In this document: piece by piece, positions 1 through 12,492 of the stretch
How the letters are laid out: each line of letters opens with the position of its first letter
Position numbering within the stretch: position 1 is the stretch's first letter
NCBI GenBank assembly: GCA_026929865.2
Contig: CM049398.1
Coordinates: 12,109,501 to 12,173,500, forward strand
From: Hyperoplus lanceolatus
Lineage: Eukaryota > Chordata > Actinopteri > Uranoscopiformes > Ammodytidae
Length of the DNA: 64,000 bases
Direction: 5' to 3'
Made by a program: the position numbers and the translations under genes
Notes under the pieces: model-generated
What the model was told of the DNA's origin: nothing
What the model saw: only the letters and a program-made list of their open reading frames with translations
Databases searched by the model: none

Positions 1-1192
<1,192 letters not shown>

Positions 1193-1233
1193 GGATGGAT
1201 GGATAGATGGCTGGATGGTTGGATGGATGGATG
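1193..1233. repeat. GGAT/GATG microsatellite
   Basis: A short imperfect tetranucleotide repeat based on GGAT, with single-base interruptions. Confidence 0.85.
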
Positions 1234-1330
1234 TGAGCAGCTGGGCGGCTAAATTCCTTAAGGGAAATGAAGTGCCCTGATGTCCAAAGTTACGGTGGCC
1301 CTGAGAGGTCACAGCACGCAACATCAGAAA

Positions 1331-1492
1331 ACACATGCAAGAAGACAAAACACCAGCAAATTAAGAAAACATCTTCATGAATTTGACAACACATGCGCAG
1401 CATTTAGAAAACACACATGCAAGAAGAGAAAACACAAGCAAATTAAGAAAACATCTTCATCAATTTGACAACACGCGCAGCATTTAGAAAAC
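1331..1492. repeat. Tandem pair of an 82-bp unit
   Basis: Two head-to-tail copies (about 1331-1412 and 1413-1492) share the same ordered blocks: ACACATGCAAGAAGA, GCAAATTAAGAAAACATC and GCGCAGCATTTAGAAAAC. They differ by a few substitutions and a 2-bp gap. The reading frame through them encodes Lys/His-rich peptide that looks like chance. Confidence 0.8.
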
Positions 1493-1536
1493 GCGCTGCA
1501 AAGACCACAACACACACATTAAAAAAACGCTGCAAA

Positions 1537-1599
1537 TAGGCCACAACACAACGGAAATAGGCCACAACAAGACGGAAATAGGCCACAACACGACGGAAG
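1537..1599. repeat. 21-bp tandem repeat, three copies
   Basis: Three consecutive copies of a 21-bp unit of the form TAGGCCACAACA-N2-ACGGAAA. The third copy ends in AAG instead of AAA. The array directly follows another interval with CCACAACAC words, so it may be part of a larger unnamed repeat that starts near 1300. Confidence 0.8.
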
Positions 1600-2455
1600 T
1601 GTTTCCAGAGGACACTTAAAAGTGATGCACACGTCCAGGCAGGCTTGTTGTTTACGCATATTTTGACCATGATTTTGACTCACAGTGCTATTAATGTTAT
1701 CTTTCCGTCTACACTAGCCTACGTTGTGTAGCAAATGTTGGCAATCTAAAAGTGTGATTAAAGCCGTTTTACTGGACTGTGGAGGAGAAGACTGAGACAC
1801 CATCTGTCCGAAATGTAAGTAGCCATATTTTTTTAAATAATCATGGCCCATTGTTAGTTGAATGTCTGTGATGTCCTTTATCATATCCCTCCTATAATAA
1901 CCAACACTGACTGAAATTAGATAATGCTGTGGGGTTTAGTAGTTAGCGTTAGCATCCGCTAGCTTAACCGTTAGCTTTAGGCTAACCGTTTGAGCTGTGG
2001 AGTCTTTGGCAATGACTGTTGTCGCCTGCGGCTCGTTTTTGTGAACTCACATTAGACCTGCAATGAAGGTCCCTGTGTGAAAAACAAATGGTGAAACTGA
2101 CTGGTGTGTTGGAAAAGAGTTTTTTTTTTAATAGCTTCAGGCTGCTACCTGCTAGCTGTCTGACTAAGCAGTAGTGGTACAAGCAGCAGTATCTCCAGTG
2201 TAATGTGTATACAGACAAGAATACTCTTAAGTTGCCTCTGTCTGCTGGTGTTTGTTTCCTGTCCAAACATCACAGTATCACTCAGAACTAGTTTCTTATA
2301 GAGCCAGGGCTATACTGAATTTATTAGTAGCCTATCTTATTTTATAATGGAAGAAAACACTAATCTCCTCTGTTTGTGGCTTTGCCATAACTACAGATGT
2401 ATGATGTCCATGTCAGCTACATGATGTTACATTGGATGTGCCATGTTTTACAGAT

Positions 2456-2547
2456 GTGAGTGACCTGAGGGAGCCTGTTTGATTAAGTGTCCGTTGACCC
2501 ACCCGGACCTTCACACAGCTATCTGTTCCATCAGAGGACATGTTCAC
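2456..2547 (+). repeat. Left arm of a 92-bp inverted repeat
   Basis: This segment matches the reverse complement of 3583-3676 with only a few substitutions and small indels over about 92 bp. It is bounded on the plus strand by TTTTACAG before and GGTAAATA after, so it looks like an exon with AG/GT borders, but its frame carries stops. Confidence 0.8.
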
Positions 2548-3582
2548 GGTAAATACAGTTTAAATATGTCAGTCAATAACATAATATGAACTAAGTATTT
2601 ATGCATAAACTCTCTAAACTGGTAAAATACACCCTGTTTTACGTTTGTCTTTACATGTTCAACGGAGGAATGACCTACAGCCCAGTGGAGTGAAAAAGCT
2701 TTGGTTGTGAAGCGATGCTGATGTTACATGTAAAGGCCCATCTTTTTTGCAGTTTAAAACATTTGTTTCATTAATTTTCACTTTCTTTTGCTACAAACTC
2801 TAAACCCAACATAGACCTTGACGTAACGTGGGTTGTGTGTGTTCAAAAACTGTTTCAATGTCTGGGTAGCAACTGTGGAACCAAAGATTGGTTCCTACTT
2901 CATACAAGAGCGCTAATTGGCTCTTACATAGCATGTTACGTAATGTAATAGTTAACAGTAACCATAATGAGGCTGGAAAAGAATATATCATGAATCATGT
3001 CAAGATTCGCTGGAAAGGCATTTACTTTTGTAAAATTTATTTTTGAAATAATGCTTTAGATGGCTTGTCAGAGCTGCAAATGATTTGACACCATTTCAAT
3101 ATCTAGTAGATAATGTATCATTTGTGTTGTGATCTCATTCATAATAAAGTTTTACTGTTAAAAAAATGGATTGTGTTCCTTACTGTCACCGTTTGCTACC
3201 TGTAGTAAAGGATTACTTGAAACTCACATTTTCATAGTCAGGATGTTGGACTAGATTTCTGACCGATCTTCATGCATAGAATTATACGTTTCTCATTTCA
3301 ACCCTTTATTTCTCTGTAGATTTCTCTGATAAGACAGGATTATTACATTTTAAAATGACCAACACCATCCTTAAAAATAAAGCAGTTTATTCATAGCCAG
3401 TGAAATGGAAATAATAAGTCTACATAATTCAAACGGAAGCAAAGCCATAACTTTTAACTGTCCAGATCATGTAGGTGAAGGACTTGTTGTATGCTGTTTT
3501 GTCAGCTGGTAATAAAGCTCATGTCATAGATGTTGCTGCTGTTGTTGCTGGTATCCCTGAAGAAGACCACCTGTCCCACCCA

Positions 3583-3676
3583 GTGAACACGTCCTCTGAT
3601 GGAACAGATTGCTGTGTGAAGGTCCGGGTGGGTCAACGGACACTTCATCAAACACAGGCTCCCTCAGGTCACTCAC
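3583..3676 (-). repeat. Right arm of a 92-bp inverted repeat
   Basis: This is the inverted partner of 2456-2547, about 1.0 kb away. Here the minus-strand frame stays open through the arm and reads DVSDLREPVFDEVSVDPPGP, whereas the left arm is frameshifted by a 2-bp deletion. The right arm may therefore preserve the coding version of an unidentified, possibly transposon-borne, exon. Confidence 0.75.
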
Positions 3677-4241
3677 ATCTAAGAGTTATATATGAGTTTG
3701 AGTTGCTAGCACCAGCATTCTGCATACAATCACCTTATTATTAAAATAGATTAATAAAATTTGCTGACATCTGCAACATCTTAAAACAATTTCCAAGTTT
3801 ATTAACTCAATTTGTAACATTTAAACAAGACCGTTCAGTCTGTGTGAATCTCAAAACACAGAAACAAGAGTAAATGTTTCACTGGGGTTTTCATTTAATT
3901 AATAACATTTTTAAACAGTAAACATTGGTCACTTGTCAGTCAGCTTCATCAGCTTATTCCCTTTCAAAAATATATATGACTTAAAAATAAACATTACTCT
4001 TTGTGTGCAACATTTGCAACAATATTTAATGTACAATTTGCATACTTTCCCTGAACATAACACAAGACATTAAAAAAGCCTTGAACCCTGAACTATTTGA
4101 AACTGGCAGCTACATCAGTTTGAGCTTTTTTAATATAACTAAATTCACCTTCACAATTATTTTGAACTTATTTCCCTATTTGTCTGTTTTATATGAACAC
4201 ATTCTGCTTATAATACACAAAAATACAATTTGCTCTGTATT

Positions 4242-4500
4242 CTAGTGGCTGCAGTGAGCCCTCTTTGCAGTGCACATCATTCCAAATCTGGGCTTCAAAC
4301 TTGATACTGCTACTCTTAACTCTTGCTCAATGTTAAGCTGGGACCTGTACTTTGTCTTGAGTGCAGCAGCAGTGGAAAAGCCCATCTCACACAGATAGGA
4401 TGTGGCAAAGGGTAGTAATATGTTGACAGCCTTCTGTCCAATGAGTGGATACTCCTTTTCTTTGTAAGATCTAAATTCTGTTACACTTCTGACCCTTGGT
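4242..4500 (-). pseudogene. hAT transposase C-terminal fragment
   Basis: The minus strand encodes an open C-terminal segment ending at TAG (4242-4244). It contains LLPFATSYLCEMGFSTAAAL, then KTKYRSQLN, then LRVAVSSLKPRF. This order (P-F-A-T-x-Y-L-C-E-x-G-F-S, then K-x-x-R-x-x-L, then L-R-x-A) is the hAT dimerisation domain as found in ZBED5/SCAND3-like transposases. The catalytic core and N-terminal half are absent; only about 80 residues remain, so this is a relic. It lies inside the hAT end described at 4587-4603. Confidence 0.85.
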
Positions 4501-4586
4501 ATAATGTTTATTTAAGAAAAAAAACATATATATATAAAAAAAAAAACACTAAGTCCCCCCTGCCGCTCGCGCCCGGTCGCGCCCCA

Positions 4587-4603
4587 CCATTTGAGAAGCA
4601 CTG
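4587..4603 (-). mobile_element. hAT terminal inverted repeat
   Basis: Read on the minus strand, the terminus is CAGTGCTTCTCAAATGG followed by a GC-rich stretch of the GGGGCGCGAC type, characteristic of hAT elements of the ZBED5-like group. The transposase relic on the same strand begins only about 90 bp inside, so the element has a large internal deletion. I could not find the partner end or a target-site duplication. Confidence 0.7.
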
Positions 4604-7327
4604 CTGTAAGGCCTTTAGACGATATTTTTGTGAATAATTCATTGAACCTGCCTCGCTTGTCTGCATTTGGGTCCCATCACGGTTGCCCCTGTGCACACAC
4701 CAGCTGTGACAAATACCATCATTTGTCACTTCTGAGTCATTTTGCATATTGCAATCAAGTAATTGCTGACACACTGTTGCCTTGTTTGCATACATGTAAT
4801 ACTGTGGTTCCTAAATGTGTGTGTGTGTGTAAGCAAGTATTTGCCTGGTAGCCCTTAATGTTATTATATTGATCATTTTAATACCTTAATATGTTTTTGA
4901 AAGGCCCTGAACCAGCCATAGTCCCATCGATCATTGCACCACTCGCTGCTTTTAGTGAAAGTAATAATTGAAGCTGATTGGGTGTATTGGACAGTTTATG
5001 CAATTTAGATCATCTGAGCTAATGCGGCTGCAGTCAGATGATGATGTTCAAAGGGATTTTAAGTAAGATCACCAACCTGAAGCATTAAGCCCTTTGGGTT
5101 TTCACTGAACAGGATATTGCAGACTTATTGGCCAAATCAGAACTACTGTACATACTTGTAACACGACACTCACAGACAGCTGAGCTCAGTGACCCTGAGA
5201 CAAGTGGGGTCAGAAGCTTCTGTGTTCCTGGACATATCTCAAAATGAAAAGCTGGTATTCTGGCAAACATAAGGATAGGATGGAGATCCTGATGGATATA
5301 CAGTATTTGGTGACTTACTACAGGTTTGTGTGAGCTGTTGAGATATCATACGATACTAAAGTAATTTGTGCTGCAAGTCTAAATACATTTTAATTCAGTG
5401 CTCAGCAAAGAGTTTGTCTTCTACTAAATTAATCAGAATGATAAACTGAATCTTGTTTGGATGCAGTGTCTAATGGGTCATCAAATTCAGTGACCTATTT
5501 ATTGTTTGAGTGTCAAATTAGATCAATTTGGGTTAAGATTTGAGTTTAAACTGAATTTTTTTGTTTGAAAAATCTTCTTGCTTCTCAGTTTGACAAGAAA
5601 TGTACCTCTGATCGCTTACATTTTTCTGTAATTTTTTTTCAAAAGCATGACATCATTTTTGTTAGGGCAGCTCTCTCACTGAACTGTAATCTGAGATCCC
5701 AGCACTTCCTGTCCTCAAGGCCAAATGTTAGAGAGCAATGCAAAGGGCAAACTCTGCTGGTGCATTTGCATCTGTGCAGATACTTCATACAAAGACTGAG
5801 AAAAGAACATGTTTATCAAAGGCAGCAGTTTAGCATCTTTATATTCAACCAACACATATTCACTTCATACTGTGAGTATGAATCAGTCAGTACTTAGCTA
5901 CATAAAATCCCCTGAACAGGCAACTGTCCACAGCTCCCTCCTCTGGACAAAAGTGGAATTCAAAGAGGTTGAGACATGTTCTGCAGTGAGTCTTTTAAAA
6001 GTAATATATTTATTTTTTATTTTAAGGAAAGGCATCTGAAAACCACAGTGCTGTCTTTTTAAACCTACACAAATTAAACTGTTCTCAGGTCAGCAGTTTT
6101 TAAAGACGCCCTGGCCAGAGGGGGACAGTTCAATTAGACTTTATTGTATAGACTGCAGGATTTTGCCTCCTACAACAGTGTATACAAACATAATAGAAAT
6201 TTAAAGAAAATCAGCTGAAAACCATTTTTTAACAACTGAATAATGAATATATTAAATGGGAAAAATTAGAATGCTAAGGGGTCAATTAAAATGATTAATA
6301 ATTAGATGCATGACACCTGAAAAAAATAAAACACCACCTAGATTTTTTCAGGGTGGCTTTACAAAAAACCACGCATTTGAGATCCCTTAATCCAAACCTT
6401 TGTGAGTCTGTGTTTCTGTTTTGCTCACTCTCTCTCTAACGCACAGACACAAACATAAACAAACTCAGAGAAGTGTTAACCCTTCCCTTCCTCTGCAGGA
6501 GGAGATTATGACATGTTGACCGGACAAAGGTCAAAGGAGAAAGTGTTGACGTCCAATGGGGTAGAAACTAGGTCAAGTCCTGGCATGATGAGATAAATAA
6601 TACCTCTTCTTCGCTATAGTCACCTTGGGTGTTTTACAGAATATGTAATGATGAACGCTTTTCTCTGCCTTTTTATATATTCCAATACTGGGAATGAACC
6701 TTGTTATTTTTCAATGCACCTCTACTTCCATAAGAGTATCCTCTAAATGTGTTTATCAAATAACCTTAGATAACATTTGACAAGCCACATGTAAGTAAGA
6801 AACAGCATTAAAGGTGCACTATGTCACTTTGGGTGTTAAAGAAGTGAAGATTGTCTAAGGTGTATTCTGATAACTGAATGAACACACTTTCCTCACAGGA
6901 AAATTGGATCCCTGGAACACTGTTTTAAGTTAGAAAGCTTTCTTAAAAGTGATACTTTTTCACTGTTGTTGTTGTTGTTGTTTACAGCCGCAGGGCCCAC
7001 AGTTTTGTCTACAAACATCTTACCTTTGGTTCCAGGTGCCTCGGCATAATTTAGTTCTGATTTATGATGGTAGAATAATTCAATAATAGGAATTACATGT
7101 AGTGAAAATATGTTTCGTAAACTAACTTAATGTAAACAAAGCAATGTCGCTTGAAAACTGCATAGTTCACCTTTGTGCTGAAGTAATGATTCTCCCGATC
7201 GCTTCAAAGAGGATTACTTTTCTGCTTAGCTTAGTTACTTCAAATTAGGATAAAGGAGAGCTCTGCTGTAGGCTACACATGCAGTGGCCATCTGTCTGTG
7301 GACGCTCGAGCGCTCTCGCTGCTGTCA
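4604..7327. other. Intergenic region upstream of the RIM-BP-like gene
   Basis: AT-rich sequence without recognised exons. It holds a short TG run near 4819-4831 and a short TTG run near 6966-6982. Short frames are frequent but show no family resemblance. Upstream exons of the SH3 gene were sought here (fibronectin III or a further SH3 domain) and none was seen. Confidence 0.5.
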
Positions 7328-8941
7328 ATGGAGACAGGTCTGGAGTTGGATGTTTTGATTTTCCCAGACCGAGTGAGGATCGCCACTCCCGATGATCTCA
7401 CACAATGGGATCTTGAGACGGCCAGCCAGGTGTCCCTCCCCGTCGTCCGGCTCTTTGTGGCACTTTACCCGTATAACCCCGCTGCAATGTCTCCAAACTA
7501 CGAGACGGCTGCAGAGGAGCTACCTTTTGTACCAGGCCAGATAATCAAGGTAAGAAACATGTACTGTTTAGCTTTGCAACCCAATGTTAAAGTCTTGCAG
7601 ATAAAATAGTTAAAGTATTCTTTTTATTTTTTATGGTGCACTCTCATTGTGCTGGCATGTTTGAGCTGTATCTCCTCACTTCATCAGTTGAAAGAACACT
7701 ATGATGTTTCCTGTTTGTGCTACAGTCAGGCCATCTAAATGTGTACAAAGCCTTCACCTTTTTCTATCTTTACTTCCTGCCACCATTTCCGACAGATTGA
7801 ATTTATTTGCCGCCTTTTTTCACCGAATCTGTCTGGCGGCTTCAACTTGAAAATACAAACGTCAATTTCTTTGTCTTTTTCGAAGCATCAAAATAGAATT
7901 ACAAAACCAGCTCTCTCTGCATTTCTTAGGTGTTAGGACACCAAGACATTGACGGTTTCTATCACGGTGAGTCTGGTGGTCTCTCCGGTTATGTGCCAAG
8001 TAACATGGTGGCTGAGATCCCCGTGGACGATGAGTACCTGAAGCATCTACTCATGCAGCAGGGATTCCTCCCTGTGGATCACACAGGTACCCGCCCTCTG
8101 TTTCTGCAGGACTGTAGCACACTAGCAGAGTGGTAACATATGTACAAATGCACAGATGTTAACCCAGAAAATCATGTCAAAAAGAAATGCTCTCTCCACC
8201 TTCAAAAACTATTCTGGCGTTACTATTGAACTCAGCTCTCCCATCGTCTGTGAGCTGCAGTTTGCACTGAGTTTATGATGATAGGAAGTTAGAAGAGAGA
8301 AAACACTGCAACCTATCAAAATAGAAGTAATACAGAAATCTTGAGAGTATATTACAAAAATTACTAAAACTAAAACTTGCAATTATGATTATATAATTTA
8401 AATATAAAAAGGAATGTTAGCTTTTTAAGCAGTCGTTTCTTTGTGGTTTGTTACTCATATTTCAGGTATGTCTTCAACGCCAGAACTGAGCGACATAGCC
8501 AGTATCACTGAGGACGTGGGTGTTCGACGCATGGTGGCCTTATTCGATTATGATCCATGGGAAAGTTCCCCTAACATGGACAGTGAAGTAAGCAATACAA
8601 TGATACGTGAACCACATTATGCATTTAAACACTTTCTTCAAAATAGATTTTAAATACAACTAAGTGGTTTGAGTGGATGTTTTAAAAAGTTTTTACTTTT
8701 TTTTCTTGAAAGGTTGAACTTGGCTTTCGTTCAGGAGACATCATCTATGTGTTGGGTGACATGGATCCTGATGGGTTTTACTATGTAAGTGCCATCATGT
8801 TTCTACTACATAGCACAGACAATGCTTTTAAGTTCTTACAGTGACTCTTGCAAACAAGTGTAATTTTAATTTTAGGGGGATTTGCTTGGACGTCGAGGTT
8901 TGGTTCCATCAAACTTCCTGCAGCCGCTTCCCTGGGATTAG
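7328..8941 (+). CDS. Two-SH3 RIM-binding-protein-like protein
   Basis: Five exons join in frame with GT/AG borders: 7328-7549, 7930-8086, 8466-8587, 8713-8784 and 8876-8941 (TAG), giving 212 residues. SH3 domain one spans about residues 46-105 and contains ALYPYNP, the acidic EELPF segment and GYVPSNMV. SH3 domain two spans about 148-205 with ALFDYDPWESSPN, GDMDPDGFYY and GLVPSNFL. These closely resemble SH3-II and SH3-III of RIM-BP (RIMBP2, TSPOAP1), adaptors that bind proline motifs of RIM and voltage-gated calcium channels at presynaptic active zones. RIM-BPs are normally over 1000 residues with an N-terminal SH3 and fibronectin III repeats, none of which is visible upstream. Either this is a short paralogue, or upstream exons were missed or lost. 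The start is the first in-frame ATG; a 5' splice acceptor near 7270 is possible. Confidence 0.8.
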
Positions 8942-10455
8942 AAGAAAATACAATGCGAGGATGTTTGCTACCAATGCCAAGTCTGAAAAAAAACAGCAGT
9001 TTTTATTTAAACAAAACAGTTTAATGAACATTTTATGTGTCAAAAATATATTTATTTAAAAATGTTATATTGTAATGCGACCTGCTTAAGATAGCAAATC
9101 AATGAGGGGCCAATGCAGTAAGTCACCAATTACTATTACTACATGTTTCTGACTAGTACTGATCAGGATGGTGTGGTGTGAAAAAAGTCATTGTAATACA
9201 ATTGTCAGATAATAAGTTTATTGAAAAGAATTAAGGACAATTACAAATAATTTGGTGAAAACAAAATATAGAATTTTCACAGTGTGAAAAATGCCAACAT
9301 AAACTTCTGCCCTTTCACAAAAAGTCCAACCTAAGCCAATAGCTGAATTCACACAATGAACTGTGTGGATATACATGTATATCAGTAAATACAATTACAA
9401 TATGAACAAGTTGTAATTATTTCAGTCATACCTGATGGCAATGGATACATTATGTTAGCCTTAATAAATCACTTTTAGTCTCAGTTTTGTGCAGACCAGA
9501 GTGTATTAATATAGAACATCCATATTTGCCTTATACCCTGTTTGTATATTTTGTGTAATTGGCTATTAGTTTTTTATAATTAAGAGGAAGTAGATGAGTT
9601 TTGCAGGAGTTTTTTTTGTGAGAAAATGAACAACAGACACTTTGTATAAAGGAAATGATAAATGTAATAATAAAGAATGTTATCAACGAAAGAACTGTAC
9701 AGCAGAAATTTTAAATAAAATAAGTAATATTTGTACAATGCTTACCTGCTTTCTGTGAACTTGAGACCTCAGCTACTGTTTTGTAATTTTACTATGTTAA
9801 ATTAAATAACCTTCATAGTCAGCATTTTCAATTTGTAATCAATTAACACAAATAAAAACTTAAACGAGATAAAGCAACAGAAACACATCAGGATTCCATG
9901 ACGGGCCCACAAGTTGTTCTGTTTTTTAAATTCTCGGACTCCATTGGTTTCTTCCTTTACTTTTCTCAGCAGCCAACAGTATACTCATCCATAAAGTAGG
10001 AAACACTACACTGTTTAGTGAAGTTTAGTAGTGCTTTCAACTTTATGGGTGACAACACTGTACATCAGATGCTTCTGGTCGCTCCACCTCAAAACTCTGA
10101 CGACATGACAGGGTTGAGTAAATAAAAAACACATGAAAATATCAGTTGCACCCACAGCATTAGACAGTAATGTTGCTTAAAATCATTCTAATATAAGTCA
10201 CTAATAATACATAGAGCAGCACCTCCTATATATTGTAGTGCCTTTTCATTGGAAAGATGTAACAAAATAAAAGCAGCCGTTGTCAGATTTTTTTAAATTA
10301 AGTTACTTGCTGTCAGGGTCTTACCACAAGCTTGGACTCCAAGGAAGAAAGAAAAAACCAGAAGTGAACGTGATCTTTTATTAACCCTGTCTGAGACACG
10401 TGGTTAACACAGGAAAAGCTCTAACAGTCACACACACATGCAATCAGGCATGTAA
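8942..10455 (+). other. 3' UTR and intergenic sequence after the SH3 gene
   Basis: AT-rich and non-coding. AATAAA signals occur at about 9669-9674, 9713 and 9850, any of which could serve as the poly(A) signal of the SH3 gene. No conserved frame is seen. Confidence 0.5.
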
Positions 10456-10458
10456 ACA

Positions 10459-10554
<96 letters not shown>

Positions 10555-10566
10555 CATGCACACAAA
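10456..10566. repeat. CA/TG microsatellite
   Basis: A long CA repeat of about 50 units with occasional CG, TA and TG interruptions. The His/Thr and Val/Cys frames that cross it are artefacts of the repeat. Confidence 0.95.
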
Positions 10567-11275
10567 ACATGCAGGGAGTTGTGGGCAGATGTGCACATGC
10601 TCATGCTTGCACGCACACACACAGTGGTGGGAATATTATGTGAAACATGTCCATTAAAATAAATTAAAGAGAAATAATTATTTATTTTTGAAGAAATAAA
10701 TAATTTAGTGAATGAGCTACAGCTCCAGAAGGATGAAGTTTCTACAATTTCATATACTTTTGGGCAGTGGTTATACATTTGTATACTTATTTTATTATGC
10801 CTTTAACACTTTTACCTGCTTAGCCCTTTTTCTGTTGCCACGATGTAAATTTCCCCGCAAAAAAGGTTAATATTTTATCAGATCTTACTCATGAAAGTAA
10901 CGTAGCCATCAGATAAATGTAGTACCAGGGGGGTGGGGCAGTTGGGGGGGCTACGCCCCTGAAGCTCTTGTAGACTGCACCAATGCCGCTAAGCCTGAGC
11001 TCATCCCATTTAAGGACATACAGTGATGAAAAGACACCTGCTTTAAAAAATGAAGTCAGACGCTCAAGCAGACAAATATTGAGCCCAGTCATAATGTTTA
11101 ATGTACAAATGATCTCAGGACAAAATACCCTTGACCAATGCTGTATGGAGGCATATACTTAACATACTGGTATTCGATTAATGATTCTTTGCAGACTTAT
11201 AGATTGAGTGAGCTCATTTTGGAGATAATGAAGCTGTTCAATTGTGTTCCGTTTCTTAGCACAGTCCCCGAATAG
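10567..11275. other. Intergenic, nothing recognised
   Basis: Mixed AT-rich sequence with one G-rich segment at about 10928-10975. I see no conserved protein or known repeat terminus. Confidence 0.4.
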
Positions 11276-11277
11276 TA

Positions 11278-12489
11278 GGGGAGAACGGGGGAATCTGAGG
11301 CATCGGGTAATGTGAGCCACCCCCTGTATCTAGGCAACGGAAAACATTTTTTGTCATGTGAGATATATGTTTTCAAGCCCCTCTCATTTCCCCATGGCCC
11401 TGAAAGAGAGGACCTCATGGTACAGTGGTAAGCATGTTTTTTTCACCAAAATGATAAAAACTTCTATCATACGTGTTGATGAACTACCAACATATGAAAC
11501 CATGTGATGCTGATAGATTAGCCTGAAATGCTAAGAGAGGTAGTTTTTTCTCAAATTGTGGTGGTGGGGGAAAGTGAGCCAAATGCTGTGGGGGAAAGTG
11601 AGCCACTGTCTCACTTTCCTCCACCATGAGGCGCAAGTTAAGTTTAGTCTTAAACATATTTTAATGTAATATTACATGACATATGTTTTATTTTATTGTC
11701 ATACACATTGTAGAAAAGCCATCATGCCAAGGAAATACACCAGGAAGACGACCTGGGGCAACCACACGGAAAGAGCACCTTCTCATCTTTCCCTGTAACC
11801 TTCAGGGCTGGAATGTAGAGTAGGCCTAGTTGTAGAGTACGACAGGCTGATGTTATCATCCAGTTGGGTATTCTCCTGTGTTCTGAGTCCCAGGCTGTTC
11901 TCGCTGGTTCTGATTTTCCTATGCTTTGACCCCCAGACACTAGCTGGCTCTAAGGGTCCTGTGTTCTGACCCCCAGACTGTGTTCTAATCTAACTGGTCC
12001 TATCTTTCATTTGAATCTTATTAAAACCTTTTGAATTATAATATGTTGTATTTGATTTTGTTCAGAGTTACTTTCAAGTGTTTAGAAAATTAGCTTTGCT
12101 TAATTGACCAAACCCCATCATTCTTTTACTAGTCTGACATTAGTTCTGGAATGTGTGGCTAGCTTTCAGGATTCTAACTGTTACAATATGTGTTGTTATG
12201 GTAGTTTCAGAGTGGAAAGTGGTTTACCCCCAGCTGGTTCACTTTATCCCCTTGATTTTCATGGTCTGGCTCAGTTTACCCCACAGCTGGGGTAAAGAGA
12301 GCCACATGCCAACTTTTTTTTAAACAATCATATTTTCACTGCCCTTTGTCTTGAAAAAATTCTGCTAATGCCCATTTCTAGGAAACATCCTGAATAAATG
12401 GGAAATGTGTAAATTTGAGTGATAAATCATTTTAGCTCGCTTAGAGGGGAGCAAATGTAAAAAGTGGCTCAGATTACCCCGTTCTCCCC
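11278..12489. mobile_element. Pogo/Tigger-like non-autonomous DNA transposon
   Basis: The ends are inverted copies beginning GGGGAGAACGGGG (left) with the same sequence inverted on the right, flanked by TA at 11276-11277 and 12490-12491. A TA target duplication is that of the Tc1/mariner/pogo superfamily. Related words (GGGGAAAGTGAGCCA) recur internally near 11570-11605, giving repeated subterminal motifs. At 11724 an ATG opens MPRKYTRKTTWGNH before decaying, which resembles the start of pogo/Tigger (CENP-B-like) transposases of the MPRxYxRKT type. The remaining transposase is missing, so this is a 1.2-kb deletion derivative. Confidence 0.75.
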
Positions 12490-12492
12490 TAC

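Larger units (their letters stand above)
1600..4241. other. Intergenic, repeat-like, no gene recognised
   Basis: AT-rich sequence with many short unrelated frames. A block near 1940-1995 has repeated GTTAGC words. Apart from the separately listed inverted repeat (2456-2547 and 3583-3676) I see no conserved protein. On the minus strand, the 3583-3676 arm and its continuation read openly for about 50 codons and include a run of Gln (CAGCAACAACAGCAGCAACA near 3530-3550), but no family is recognised. Confidence 0.5.

Noticed and set aside
1331-1599. CRISPR-like array
   Set aside because: Repeats are directly adjacent without unique spacers and the genome is eukaryotic; these are simple tandem repeats.
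7298-7327. GTG as start of the SH3 gene
   Set aside because: Eukaryotic translation normally starts at AUG; the in-frame ATG at 7328 or an upstream splice acceptor is more plausible.
8841-9059. Open frame MTLANKCNFN... in the last SH3 exon
   Set aside because: It starts in the intron and reads the exon in the wrong frame; the correct phase from the upstream exon gives the SH3 end and a stop at 8941.
10400-10778. His/Thr and Val/Cys repeat proteins
   Set aside because: They are translations of the CA/TG microsatellite.
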